Notes: generated from the sequence alone by a model not told the origin. DNA of 64,000 bases from Syncephalastrum monosporum B8922 (GCA_000697355.1 JNEN01001232.1:62001-126000), one strand, 5' to 3'; shown: positions 34,601 through 46,307, counted from the stretch's first letter. Program-made: numbers and translations.

Positions 34601-37472
34601 CATGCGCCGCTTCCTCCACCGCACCCGCTATCTGCGTATGCGTGAGCTGACCCTGCGGCTCCAGAGTATCGCGCGCAAGAAGGTGGCACAGGCGCAGCTC
34701 AAATCCCTGCGCGAGGAAAAAGCAGCTACCTCGATCCAGACCTGCTGGCGTCGCTACACAGCACGCAAGGCTTATTTGTTCCAGCAACAATTCGTTTTGC
34801 GTCTGCAGACGGCGATCCGTGGCATGCAAGCTCGCAGCAAACTGGGCAACGCCCGCGAACACAATGCAGCGATCCAGATCCAGAGCCTTGTGAGGGGATG
34901 GTACGTGTCTCGTTCAAGAGGGTCCCATTTGCGGTTAACACGTGTTTTAGGTTTGCACGAAAACATTACAATGCACAGCGTCAGTTCATTATTCACCTGC
35001 AGTCCTGCGTGCGTCGCCGCACGGCCCGCAAGCAGCTTATCTTGCTTCGCAGTGAAGCTCGTTCTGCTCATCACCTCAAGGAGGTGTCTTACAAACTCGA
35101 AAACAAGATTGTCGAGCTAACCCAGACCTTGACGGGTCTGAAAGATGAGAAGAAGGCGGCCATGGATCGCAGCACGCAGCTCGAGGCCCAGATCCGGACA
35201 TGGATGGAGAAGTACGAGAAACTGGAACGCCGCTCCAAGGGCTATGAAGCCAAATTGCAAGAGCCCACTGTGCCCCAGGAGGAGTACGAGGCACTCAAAA
35301 AAGAAAAGCAAGGCGTCCAGACCGAGCTGAAGGCCTCACAAGACAAGGTCAAGGCCCAGGAGCGCGAACTGAGCCAGATGGCAGAACAGCTCAAGACACA
35401 AAAGGAAGAGAACGAAAAGATCCGCGCAGAACTGGAAGAAGCGAATGAGAAGGTTAAGAACGCGACCGACGAAGGTGAGGTGGCCGAGCTCAAGAGCCAG
35501 GTCGCAGCTATGAAAGCGCAGCTCTCCCAGGTCCTGCATCAACCCAGGCGACAGCAGTCCTCCACCAATGCAACGAGCGGTACACGCGGTCTATCTCCAA
35601 ATCCACCCTCCTTCCTCGACGAGCGCAGTCTGTCGCCCGGTCCCATCACGAGTAAGCCGGCCTCGGCCTCAGCTGCTGCCGCCTCTGCCGCTGCGACATC
35701 CGGCCCTACGACGCCCTCAGGAGCACCCGCACCGGCTTCGGCTGTGAGTGCACTGACGGAGAGCAACCAAGCGCGCGAAAATGCAGCGACGCGCAAGAGC
35801 AAGATCCCCACCGGCTTACCCAAAAAATCACGACGCAATAGCACAGCCGATATGCCTGCTAACCGTGTCAAGACCTCGATCGATGTCATGCGCCAGGCAG
35901 AGCGACTCACTAGGAGCCCGCGTCCGACGTCGATGCATCAATTTGGGTCGATGAAGGCCATGACGGAACCGATCGGCGACAACCCAGGAGAAGAGGTGAG
36001 GGTTTAAGGGATGGAAGCATGACGCAATTTCTGATAGGATGTTCTAGGTGGCATCACTTTTGCGCGAGGAAGAAGGTCTGCAAGAGGAAATTGTGGAAGG
36101 TCTGATCAAAGCGTTGAAGATGCCCCTGCCCAGTCTCCAAAACCCGCCCTCGGAGAAGGAGATCTTCTTCCCTTCACATATGATTGGCATGTGTGTTACC
36201 GAGCTCTGGCGTCTGGGCAGCATCCAAGAGTCGGAGCGTCTCCTGTTTACGGTGATGGCGACCGTCCAAAAGCAATGCCTTGTAAGTTAACAATTAGCTA
36301 CGCCCTTTTTATTCTTTTACTGATGGTACAGTAGAGCTTCACAGGCGACGAGGCAGTCGTGCCTTGCGCGTTCTGGCTCTCAAATGTACACGAGCTCCTG
36401 TCCTTGGTCTGCTCAGCCGAGGGTACCTTTGGTCCCGAGATCAGCCGCAACAAGGCAGTGGGATACCACGACTTTGAGAAACTCGTGTCGACAGTGAAAT
36501 TTGAGCTGCAGTGCCTCGAGGACAATATCTTCCATGCCTGGATGAAGGAGCTCAAGAAGCGCCTGGGCAAGATGGTCATTCCTGCCGTCATTGAGGGCCA
36601 GTCTTTACCAGGCTTTGTTACCAACGACTCGAACCGCTTCTTCAACAAGCTTCTCACAGGCTCCAACCACCCCCAGTACAGCATGGATGACTTGCTCAAC
36701 TTTTTGAACAAGGTCTGGCGTACGATGCGCTGCTATTACATTGAACACTCGGTGTCGACCCAGGTTTTGACCGAGCTGCTCAAGCTCATTGGCGTGTCTT
36801 CCTTTAATGACTTGCTGATGCGCAAGAACTTCTCGTCTTGGAAGCGGGGTGAGTCTTGAAAAGAGCAACTTACGGACATTTCGGTTTAGCTGACACTATG
36901 CTAGCTATGCAAATTCAGTACAATATCACGCGCATCGAAGAATGGTGCAAGAGCCACGATATTCCGGAGGGTACGCTCCAGCTTGAGCATCTGATGCAGG
37001 CCACGAAATTGCTGCAATTCAAGAAATCGTCGCTGGAAGACATTGACAATATTTATGATGTCTGTTGGATCCTGTCGCCCACACAGATTCAAAAGCTGAT
37101 ATCGCAATATCAGACGGCAGACTACGAGGTAAGTCAAAGCATATAACATTGACTTATGAGATGCGCCTGAAATTCATATACGTCTTTATTATTTTCAAGA
37201 ACCCAATCAAGTCCGAAATTCTGAAGGCGGTGGCAGAACATGTCGTGAGTGGCGACAAGAGCGACGTGCTGCTCCTTGATTCTGTCTCGCTCGATGATAC
37301 CACCAATCCATTCGAGATACCTGTCCCACGTGAGGCCACCCTTCAGCGATACTTGCCTGCCTGGCTGACCCTCAAGCGCCTGCGCCGGCTTGCAGTCCTG
37401 GTCCAGCATCTGCATGATAACCATGACCAGCAGACCACTGCGGTCGAGTCCACCGCGATCGCATCTCCTTGA
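31624..37472 (+). CDS. Class V myosin heavy chain
   Basis: Fifteen exons: 31624-31791, 31887-32019, 32091-32328, 32381-32508, 32569-32768, 32837-33436, 33492-33632, 33683-33964, 34050-34463, 34536-34900, 34951-35995, 36048-36281, 36335-36848, 36905-37128 and 37200-37472. The product has 1652 residues. Motor domain: N-terminal SH3-like region (1-56), P-loop GESGAGKT near 180, switch [11 protein letters not shown] near 240, switch [10 protein letters not shown] near 462, actin-binding [16 protein letters not shown]. The neck (~775-920) holds about six IQ motifs for calmodulin or light chains. A coiled coil (~925-1085) is followed by a Ser/Pro/Ala-rich linker and a C-terminal DIL cargo domain (from ~1240). 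It moves organelles and secretory vesicles along actin, as yeast Myo2 does. The intron after NEKLQQQ has a GC donor. Confidence 0.97.
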
Positions 37473-38277
37473 GAGAATTATACATATATACATATGAATA
37501 TATAAAAATGTGTTTACATTTGTCTGTAGACGAGGTCTATGTGTGTGCTAAAGCACAAAAATATGGATGTCGCATATTCGATTTGTGAATATATCGGTAT
37601 TATGATGACCGTGCGTATTGTCTGCAGGGCCTCCTATTATGCATTTGGATTTATATATAACCCTATGGAAGCGCTATATGCTAGCAACCCATCCCGCCGT
37701 CTGAGTCGCATCAGAGAGCGTATGCAAGCCGACAAGTCGTCTCGAGTTGGATGGCAATCATATTTCTCCTCTGCAAAGAAGGTGAATATCAATCCGAAAT
37801 TGAATCCGAACCAGCAGAAAAATATATACGATAACATCATCTCAGCAGTCTGAGCCTGACGCTACGAACAATTGTATATATGGGAAGAAGTAGTCTAGCG
37901 GACTTTATGTAGAGGAGACACAGCGCTATCAGATCTTATATCTCAATTTCCTGGGTGATTTATGCTATAGTCTTCATGGATGCACTTGAGAACAAGGACG
38001 CGATAGTTGTCTATCGCAGTTGGATTGGATGGGAGGTGCACAATATTTGAGGAGGAGATGGGGTTTCAATAGGGCACAACGAAGATTGGGAAAGATCCCC
38101 AACAACGGTCGTGGGTTAAAGGTTTATGCGACGGACCGATGCATGTTTCAAAAGGATGTGGCCGACCAAGGAAAAAAAGGTGACTCAGGCACTTTAACAA
38201 TAAATTTGACACTTCCTTTCTTTCTCTTCTCACGCACGAAACAAAAAAAAAGTTCACTAGCTTTCTTCTCTTCTCCA
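37473..38277. other. Spacer after myosin V, with one unexplained 104-residue frame
   Basis: About 800 bp. A plus-strand frame at 37539-37853 contains RIRERMQADKSSRVGWQS and ends with an Asn-rich segment. It has no family resemblance and no visible splice partners, so I do not call it a gene. The right part presumably carries the promoter of the BioF-like gene. Confidence 0.4.
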
Positions 38278-39807
38278 ATGACACAACTCGACGATCAGCT
38301 CGCAGCTGTACTGGCCAAACGCGAACAGATCGCCAAACTTCGGCGACTTGTTGTCAACCCCAATAATGCAATCGATTTCTCGTCCAACGACTTTCTGGGG
38401 CTAGCCAAGAGCCCCGTGTTGCGTGAACGGCTGCTCCGAGAGCTGGCGACGATGCCAAACATGCTCGGCTCGGGCGGTTCGCGATTGCTCGACGGTAATT
38501 CACAGTACGCTCTGGATCTGGAAAACCGGATCGCCCGGTTCCACGGGGCCGAGTCGGCTCTTTTGTTCAACTCGGGGTTTGACGCGAATTCGGGATTATT
38601 TGGAAGCCTGCCGCAAAAGGGAGACATTGTTGTCTATGACGAGCTCGTCCACGCGAGTGTGCATGAAGGAATGCGCGTATCACGTGCCGGCCGCTTGATC
38701 CCCTTCAAGCACTCGGACGTGGCGGACCTTGAGCGCATTTTGACCGACCTTGTTCCCACACGCGTCAATGTCTTTGTTGCGGTCGAGACGGTTTACTCTA
38801 TGGATGGCGACGTCGCGCCTCTGCAGGAGATCATTCAAGTGCTTAAGAAATTCTGGCCTCAGCGCGAAAATGGGTACTTGGTGGTGGATGAGGTAATGAA
38901 AACGAGCAGAAACGTATATGTTATATATATGTATATGTATGTATCGTTAGCACTCACATTCACTTGTTCGCTGGTTCTCTTTGTAGGCACATGCTACGGG
39001 CGTTTACGGAGAACGAGGCCGTGGAGTTGTTTCACAGCTTGGCCTTGAGAAAGAAATCTTTGCACGCTTGCACACCTTTGGCAAGGCCATGGCAAGCAAC
39101 GGTGGTAAGTTTGATTCTGGACTAGCTACACGTGAGCTGAAAGGGAATATCACGTATCAAGCTGCTCTTCTCGGATCCAAGACGCTGCGGAGCTATCTCA
39201 TCAATTATGCACGACCTCTGATCTACTCCACATTCATGTCAAACACAAGTCTCGCCTGCATCAAATGCGCCTATGATTTATTAGAGAGCGGTGAAACCCA
39301 ACTGGTAATGAATGCACATGATTTAATATCGCGTCATTTTTAATTGAGTTATGAAGCTACAGGAGCATCTGCATAAAGTCACGCAGCGATTCCGGAACAC
39401 GATCCAATTGCCCACCGGAACTCTTCTCCCTTCGGACAGTCCCATCCAAGGCATCGTGCTCAACGGTAAAGTCATTGTACTTGATTTTCGTTCTCTTTTA
39501 GCTTACAAGCGCATTAGGCAACGCCCCTGTACGCGCTCTCGCCAACTACCTGAACAAACGCGGCTTTATCGTCAAGCCGATTTGTTCTCCCACTGTTCCA
39601 AAGGGCAAGGAGCGCGTGCGCATCTGCTTCCATGGGAACAATACGACTGAACAAATCGACGCGCTGGTCGCTACTGTACATGAGTTCTTCAGAGTACCTC
39701 CTACTACCCCAGATACCCTTTCCACTTCCACAACTACTAGAGACACTTCTTCTGCTGCTGAAGCGCCCCAGGCATCATCATCTTCATTTGTATCTGCCAA
39801 GCTGTAA
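38278..39807 (+). CDS. 8-amino-7-oxononanoate synthase-like (alpha-oxoamine synthase) enzyme
   Basis: Five exons, 38278-38892, 38987-39104, 39162-39304, 39363-39465 and 39518-39807, give 422 residues. It is a PLP-dependent fold-type I enzyme that condenses an acyl-CoA/ACP with an amino acid; BioF uses pimeloyl thioester and alanine in biotin synthesis. Marks are IDFSSNDFLGLAKSP, GSGGSRLLDGNSQYALDLE, ALLFNSGFDANSG, YDELVHASVHEGMR, the PLP-binding VVDEAHATGVYGERG (across a splice site), and HTFGKAMASNGAAL with the Schiff-base Lys near residue 237. No other biotin gene is nearby. The length and the absence of a membrane anchor argue against serine palmitoyltransferase and a mitochondrial leader is not evident, against ALA synthase. 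Exact substrate is inferred. Confidence 0.85.
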
Positions 39808-39915
39808 ATAGACACTAATGCAGTCTATGTATCATCTGTCAACATGGCCATGCCCCATCGCCCGTCAATTTTATTGTGACAGCGCGCATAAACGTCCCGT
39901 GTTTCTTTCCTTTCC

Positions 39916-41912
39916 ATGGCAGCGAGTGCAGGCCTGGGCGTGGGTGGCAGTTCTCCTCTTCCTTCATCGGATCCGAATGGAGACGATCTGTCAGCCATCC
40001 TCGCGCCCATCTTTACCTGCTTTTCATTCCCACAGCTCGAGTCGGTCCTTTATGCATACTTGCCATCCCGTTTGGAGCAGCACATTCACAAGACCGGGAT
40101 ATACGCTGTAGACACCTTTGTCGTCACTGCCACAGTGACACTCTTGTTGGTGGCCGCCAAACTGTTGCTTCGATTTGGCACCATTTTTCTGAATCAGTGG
40201 GTGCGCAAAAGCGCGGCCCAGCATTGGAGCGAGATCGCAGTCGTGATTGAGCCCACGCAAGGGCAGGACGAATTCAGCACGAGTAAGCGCACCCACACCC
40301 ACGAAACAATGCATCACGGACCACTGAACGCATACACGCTCGGCATGGTGCGTGCGCACCGGCTTGCGCTGGCTCCTCTAGCTCCCAATGTCTTCCACCA
40401 GGCCCTGCTGTATCTGGTCTCGAATAGGGTTCAGAACCAGTCGCAAGGAAGTTACGTGCTCAAGCCAAACAACGAGGTCGACCGGGACGCCCTCGAGCCC
40501 CCGGACTTTCACATGGTCCCGCAACCGAATGAAGGTAACAGCACCCTGTGATTCCAATTAGGGTGGGGCACCTGACATAAAAATGCTGCTTATTTATGTT
40601 TACGTTCAGTCCACACCGTCGATCAGGACGGGCATGAATTTCACATTCAACTCGTTCGACCCACCGTCCCCCTCGCAGCCGGCGGCGCTGATCGATCGCA
40701 GCCAAATGAGCCTCTCGTTCGTGTAGCTGTCAAACGATCCGAAGCCACCGTCGCAACCCTCGTCGACTTTTTGAACCAGACCGCAAGAAATTACCTCAAA
40801 CACGCCGAATCATTACGGAAACAGACCCGCTCGCGCTACGACTATGCGGCTTCCGGCAAGTGGGTGCGCATCTGCTCCTTGTATGAAGTCCAGGGCCTTC
40901 AAACCGTTGCGCTCTGTCCAGAAAACGAGCAGCTAATTGAAAAAGACCTGCAAGCCTTCACTCATAATAAGGCTTTTTACAAACGCATTGGGGCACCGTA
41001 CGTCCGCGGCTATCTCCTCCATGGCAGACCTGGCACAGGCAAAACGAGCCTTGTCTTTGCCATTGCGTAAGTGACTGACCGATGCCATGGTCTCCTCTCT
41101 GCTAACCCACGTCCCACAAGATCGGTCCTGAAACGACATCTCTATTTCATCAACCTGAGCTACATTGACTCGGACTCTGAGCTATTCCAAGCATTTACAA
41201 GCGTGCCAGCCAACTCAATTGTGGTCTTTGAAGACGTAGATACCATGACACCTGTAAGCTGGCTTAGGCAAGAGGGAAAGTGACCATTGATGCGTTAGCT
41301 TAGGTACTCCATGCTCGACGGACTCTGTCTCTCGACGCGTCTCCTCGACGACCGCGGGATGACGACTCGGTCGGCCCACGCTTCAATTTAAGCACCTTTT
41401 TGTCTATCCTAGACGGGTACACTCTGGAGGAAGGCATCATTTTCATCATGACGACCAACCACCCCGAGGTCCTGGATCCTGCCATCAAACGGCCAGGTAA
41501 GTCCAGTCCGGTCTTTTTCGCGAACAAACGCCGCAACTCAAAAACAACCTTAACAGGTCGCATGGACATTGACCTTGAACTCACCTACGCGACACACTAC
41601 CAAATGAGACGCATGTACCGGATGGTCCTCGATGACGGCGACACGAGCACGCTCGACTCGATTTATCCTGACTTGCCAAAAGAAATTCCCGAGTTTGTCG
41701 TGCCGCCCTCTGAGATTATGCAGACCATGGTCCTCTACCGGCAGCGCGTGGAGGAGATACCAGATAAACTGCGACGCCTTGCACATAAATACACACAACA
41801 ACGAGGTAAGATTCAATCTCTTGAAGGCGGCAGAAGCCTAAGATGGATACTAGATGGCACAGGCCTTCTTGTCGAGACCGATTCTCCACCCGGTGGTTCA
41901 TGGAACGAATGA
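39916..41912 (+). CDS. BCS1-like AAA ATPase
   Basis: Five exons, 39916-40534, 40610-41066, 41121-41253, 41304-41496 and 41557-41912, give 585 residues. One membrane span (TFVVTATVTLLLVAAKLLLR, ~residue 74-93) precedes a BCS1_N-type domain, then the AAA domain: Walker A GRPGTGKTS, Walker B SIVVFEDVDTM, sensor region FIMTTNHPEVLDPAIKRPGR, then MDIDLELTYATHYQMRRMY. This order (one N-terminal span, BCS1_N, AAA) is that of BCS1 and its paralogues. Classical BCS1 translocates the Rieske protein in mitochondria; this one is longer than usual (~450) and has an insert before the AAA core, so a paralogue with another client is possible. It begins only 108 bp after the BioF-like stop codon. Confidence 0.85.
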
Positions 41913-42531
41913 TGAGCGTGCATGACTAAAGCGCCGTAAAAGAAAAAGAGCGGTGAAGAGACGCTCTTGCCGAGTAGGCTAAAAAGCTTTCTATTCTACT
42001 GTTTTATAATAATAATTAAAGAGTATATTTGTACGTCTGTACGTTTGTCACAGAACCACGGCAAGAACGGCGCGACTCCGCTGAAGACGCCACTGCCTCG
42101 ATGAACTCGATTCCGACTTCGAGCTGCTGTTTGATCGTCTACAGAAGGCCCACACGTCACGCACGAGCGCTCTCCTCAGTTGCACCGATATAAGCACAGC
42201 AGCGACGTATTTCCGCCAGGCGACAATGCCGTCTGCACACGCTGCTGAACCAGACAGATAGTATTGATCGTTTCTCTCTCGAGCAATATGTATGCAGTGC
42301 AGATATGAAAACACGTATTTTTTTCTTTGGGGGGGGGAAATAAGCCGACAACGTTTGCTCCGGATCTCGATGCACTGTGCCTTGGCTTAAGGATTTGCCT
42401 GTTTTTAAGCAAGCTTGTATCGTTCTAGTCTCTGTATCAATAGAGGACTCATCAGAACCTGGAATCAGCACGACTCATCCATTAGCTTTCCTTAAGCTTT
42501 TATCTTATTATTTTTGTTCAGCCATCTGATT
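41913..42531. other. Spacer between convergent genes
   Basis: About 620 bp between the BCS1-like stop codon and the stop codon of the minus-strand unknown gene. It should hold both 3' untranslated regions. A TAATAATAATTAAAG stretch near 42007 may act in 3' end formation. No gene seen. Confidence 0.5.
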
Positions 42532-43318
42532 TCAACCCTGCTCACTCTTGTCGCTATCGAGCTCCTTGTACTCAAGTTTCAAGTCTTCTGTAAGGCGACG
42601 CGCATTCTTTATCTCCAGTTCGACATACTGCTGTAGCTCGTACAGATTTTGTTGCGCGTCAAACAGGGCCCTATATTGTGGGATCAGTGTAGATTAAGGA
42701 TGCAGTAGGTTCCTAGACATACTCAGTATCATTGTCTGATGTTGCATTAGTGAAACTTGTGTCAAAGGATTTCTCGGCTAGCACTTCTGTTTTCTCTTCA
42801 TGGGGATCAGAGGTTGTGCTACAAAAAAAAAAAAAAAGAAAAAGAAAAAAGCCGGCGAGATGAACACTAGGCAAGGGCTCCAAGGACACAATGTATATCG
42901 TATATAGCTACCCATACAAAGCAGGAACACTGTCGATAAACCAGCGGATCAATTGATTAAAATCCTCTAGATTTTCTTCTGTCTCTAAGGAAAAGGAATA
43001 AACACCATAAGCTGGCGCCACTTGCGGACGATCCTACCGCTCAGAGCAGACACGACCGCTGGTTCCAGATGCTGGGAAAGTTTGCGGACCGAACGCGACC
43101 ATTGTTGACAATAATTGTCAACACGAGTGAGAATAGCACGTCTGTGTTTAATTAGGACAACAGAAGAGTTAGAAGGAAAGAAATTAAAATAATGGAACAC
43201 GTGAGCAAGCTTACCGATGTGTGGCCACGCGGTCCTCGAGGGTCTTTTTATCGTGCTCGGCTGCAGCGGCTTCCTTTTGTACAAAGTAAAGGAGGAGGAC
43301 CAGTTCGTTGGCATTCAT
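42532..43318 (-). CDS. Small acidic helical protein of unknown function
   Basis: Five short exons, 43215-43318, 43038-43141, 42912-42984, 42723-42818 and 42532-42670, join in frame to 171 residues. I do not recognise the family. The start at 43318 gives MNANELVLLLYFVQKEAAAAE. The protein is largely helical by eye: a first heptad-like part (DKKTLEDRVATHRRAILTRV), then NLEDFNQLIRWFIDSVPALYG, a Ser/Asp-rich linker, and a last helix (FDAQQNLYELQQYVELEIKN) ending DSDKSEQG. That every exon junction keeps frame with proper GT/AG borders supports a real gene. It could be a subunit of a larger assembly held by coiled coils. It shares a 228-bp divergent promoter with the promethin-like gene. Confidence 0.72.
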
Positions 43319-43546
43319 GTGAAAGTAAAGAAGACAATAACGTATTGTTTTTGGGGTCGAACGCACGGGCCGAATTGGATAAAATAATGAAAATCCCCAC
43401 AGAAGAATTGCCGCATTCGGGGAAGGATCCCGTACCACCGAACACGGCCTTCCTCTTTTTTTTGGTCCTTGAGAAGAAATAATCCCCTTATAATTAGTGC
43501 CTACTTTTTCAAGCAAATCCTTTTTTTTCCCGTCTTTACTTTTAAC

Positions 43547-44206
43547 ATGTCCACCCAGCTCCATTCGCCAAAGGAATCGCAACACAACGACACACCCACT
43601 GAATCGGCATCGGTGACCGATCGTGTGCAACAGCATGCGTTGACTGCCTGGTCCACCGCGCGTATTTATCTCAATATGCTGCAGGGTATCGCTCTCCACC
43701 TATGGCAATAGTACGTACACATGCTTCCGTGATCAGTTATTGCAATTTATGGGTGAATGTGCATCATCCTATGTGGCGGGATATTACGCCCCCTTCTTTT
43801 TTCATTTTGTGTGCGGTTTATTGACATAAATAATGCTTTTAGTTCGGATGTCCGGCTTGGTGTGTATGCTTTCGGAGCACTGTCAGCAGTGCCGATTGCC
43901 TTCTTCCTTCTTTACGCGCTGGCGACGCTGTTCATCTCGACGTGTATTGCTGGCTTTATTTGGCTGTGTATCATGGGCATTGCACTGACCATCGGCACCA
44001 TTGTCCTCACCCCTTTCCTCGTCGGTGGTGCGTTCGGGTCCGTAGCACTCGTGGCCGCATACCGTGTTTGGGCAAGGTTCGATGCCGCGTGGCAGCCCCA
44101 ATCCAAAGAAGATCAGAAGCATCAAGAGGAGCTAGTTCATATGCAGAACAAAAACGACCAGCAGCAGCAGCAGAAGCAGAAGCAGAAAGATGTCCATCAT
44201 GCCTGA
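43547..44206 (+). CDS. Small multi-span membrane protein, promethin/LDAF1-like
   Basis: Two exons, 43547-43710 and 43843-44206, give 175 residues. After a hydrophilic, Ser/Thr-rich N-terminus there is an amphipathic part (AWSTARIYLNMLQGIALHLW), then about 85 hydrophobic residues forming paired hairpins (GVYAFGALSAVPIAFFLLYA, FISTCIAGFIWLCIMGIAL, IGTIVLTPFLVGGAFGSVAL), and a Gln/Lys-rich tail. The size and hairpin layout fit the promethin/TMEM159 (yeast Ldo) family, which acts with seipin at lipid-droplet sites. Similarity is by layout and a few Gly/Pro positions, so this is a tentative call. AATAAA motifs lie 66 and 75 nt after the stop codon. Confidence 0.65.
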
Positions 44207-44271
44207 TCAACCATGCATTGCATGCCAAAAACGTGCGATCCCTGTGTTACTTTTATAAACTGTGATATGTA

Positions 44272-44286
44272 AATAAAGAAAATAAA
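44272..44286 (+). terminator. Polyadenylation signals of the promethin-like gene
   Basis: AATAAA occurs at 44272-44277 and 44281-44286, about 70 nt downstream of the TGA at 44204-44206. Position and sequence suit the fungal 3' end signal. Confidence 0.45.
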
Positions 44287-45077
44287 ATGATTACACCTGC
44301 AAAGTGGCAAATGTATCATTACTTTATACGTTTCTACGTGGAAGGCACTTAGTTTCTCTCCTCCTCCCCCAGGATAACAACAGAAAAAACTCAGGCAGGA
44401 TTTAGCTGGAGAGAAGCACAAGAAAAAAGGGTAAAAAAGCCAGACCAGAAAATAACGCGCCATTGTTTGTTGAAGTGTGGAAACTTCTGTCGTCACCTTT
44501 TTGCACTCACGCTCCAGTTTGGCTTTAACTTTTTTTTTTTCACCTTCCCACTTTTTTTCCATTATTACATGGAGCTTTCGGATGAAACGGAAATGATACA
44601 TTACTTTCGGAAGTGTGCCAGCCGAGAATAGATCAAATGGTGCTAATGATTTTGTCTTTTGCCACGTGCGTGATTTGCAACCGATGCAGCTCATATCGGA
44701 GGAAGGCAGTGCGCACACATACCAGAAAAGAGCAACGCGGGGAAAAGCCAGGGGTTGTTCTTCTGTTTGGCCATGTACATCATTTGTGTTCCCTTACAAC
44801 CCCCGTCCTTTACTTGACCCCTTCAATCAGTACTGGAGCACACATATACACACGCACACACATTACACATTATAGACATACACACACCAATCCAAATCAG
44901 TGCATTCCCATAACGACCATCGATTTTTTTATTTTTGCGCGCCAAAAAGTAACGACGGGTAGGGGCAGATACTTGTACGGTTATGGAAATCGTTCTCGGA
45001 TCATTGTTGTGATTATTTGCCACCCGTCCCTTTGCCTTGTTCGCCTCTCAATAACTGCATCTTCTTGGCGATGCGTG

Positions 45078-45085
45078 TATAAATA
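45078..45085 (+). promoter_or_regulatory. TATA box of the Zn2Cys6 regulator
   Basis: TATAAATA in the context GTGTATAAATACTTGC, about 180 bp upstream of the ATG at 45267. The leader would then contain the AT-repeat tract at 45160-45220. Confidence 0.5.
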
Positions 45086-45159
45086 CTTGCTCAGCTTGTT
45101 TTCTCATTCTTTCTTTCTCTACTCCAACTGAACATTTGAAAAACTCACACCCACCCACA

Positions 45160-45220
45160 TATATATATTATATATATATATACTTATCGAAAGCTCTATA
45201 TATATATATATACATATATT
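45160..45220 (+). repeat. (AT)n microsatellite tract
   Basis: Two AT runs separated by about 20 bp (ACTTATCGAAAGCTC), lying between the TATA box and the start codon of the Zn2Cys6 gene, hence probably in its 5' untranslated region. Confidence 0.8.
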
Positions 45221-45266
45221 ACATATTACCGACATACAATAACCACTTTCCTATACGCAACTGATT

Positions 45267-46307
45267 ATGGTGCCTTTCCCTGACGCTTCGCCTACGCTAT
45301 ACAACAGCAATACCGCCTCCTCCTCTCCCTCCTCCATCCATGAGTATCCATGCATGTACCGAACCGCGTTTTGCTCCGGGCAACCGCAGTGCGTCCATTG
45401 CCACGGCGGCGTCAACAAGCCCTGGCGTCTCGCCTTTTTCGACGACCGCGATCAATTCCAGCACCAGCTCCAGAGAAATCCACCTGCTCAGCTGGACTTC
45501 TTCCGGTCCAAGACACTACCGGTCACCCACACGACCTCCTCCTCTTCTTCGTCCTCGTCGTCTTCTTCCTCGAACCATGTGCCTCGCCGATTGAGTTCTG
45601 GTTCGGCTTGTGAAACCTGCCGTCGCCGAAAAACAAAGTGCGATGGTGGTCAGCCATGTGCGTATTGTGCAACCAACCGAATCGAATGCGTCCACCGCGC
45701 TAGCAAGAAACGAGCCTCGGCGCAAACCCTCAGTCACCCGCTCAAAAAGCCTTGGGCGGCTGACGATGCTTCAAAGAAATATCACCATCTTCAACCGTTG
45801 CAGTGGATCGACATGGTGCAGCACCATCAACAGAACCAACAGCAGCAGCAGCAGCAGTACCCGGTCACTCTGAAGCCCCCAGGAGATCTTTCCCCTACTC
45901 TTGACAAGTCACCTGGTAACTATCCAAAAAAAATTTAGTGATAGAAGATGAAGACTGATCGCTTATATTTCGTGTTTTTAGAAACCAAATCCATCATGAA
46001 ACAAGCCAGTTGCCCGTCCTTGATGGTCTCGCATTGGTCGCCGCCTCAGCGTCGAGGTAGTACCAGTAGCAGCTGCCAAAGTATCGCCAGCAGCAGCCAT
46101 GGCAGCCCTTCGCCTCCTCTGATGATCGACCCTAAGCCGCCTGCTTCTCCTGCTGCAGCCGATCTTTCGATAGAAAAGATGCCGAGCATGATGGATCAGC
46201 TTTCGTGCCGCACCTTCTCCGCTGTCTCGCTCACTTCGCCCAACACCACGTATCCTATTTATCCACTCGATGGATTCCGTCACCATGAGTACGCCTCCGA
46301 CTGTTAA
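45267..46307 (+). CDS. Zn(II)2Cys6 fungal transcription factor
   Basis: Two exons, 45267-45915 and 45982-46307, give 324 residues. The binuclear zinc cluster lies near residues 115-143: ACETCRRRKTKCDGG followed by QPCAYCATNRIECVHR, the canonical CX2CX6CX5-9CX2CX6-8C spacing, with a basic patch right after (SKKRAS). Unusually, the cluster is central rather than at the N-terminus, after a Ser-rich run. An extra Cys-rich patch (CMYRTAFCSGQPQCVHCHGG, ~residue 30) may be a further metal site. A polyglutamine run (~195) follows the cluster. No fungal_trans middle homology domain is seen. DNA-binding regulator with unknown targets. Confidence 0.88.

Larger units (their letters stand above)
44207..45266. 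other. Spacer: promethin 3' side and Zn2Cys6 promoter
   Basis: About 1 kb. The right part has a TATA element (45078-45085) and AT microsatellites (45160-45220) before the Zn2Cys6 start codon. A minus-strand frame of 173 residues at 44197-44718 overlaps the 3' end of the promethin-like gene and shows no family resemblance, so I did not call it. Confidence 0.5.

Noticed and set aside
37539..37853. 104-codon frame after myosin V
   Set aside because: No homology, no splice partners and AT-rich composition. It could be real, but nothing supports it.
41804..41831. Possible intron near the 3' end of the BCS1-like gene (CGAG|GTAAGA ... GGCAG)
   Set aside because: The implied intron would be only about 28 nt, shorter than any other in the window. 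Reading through gives an open frame to the TGA at 41910-41912.
44197..44718. 173-codon minus-strand frame
   Set aside because: It overlaps the 3' end of the promethin-like gene, lacks family resemblance and runs through AT-rich spacer; probably chance.
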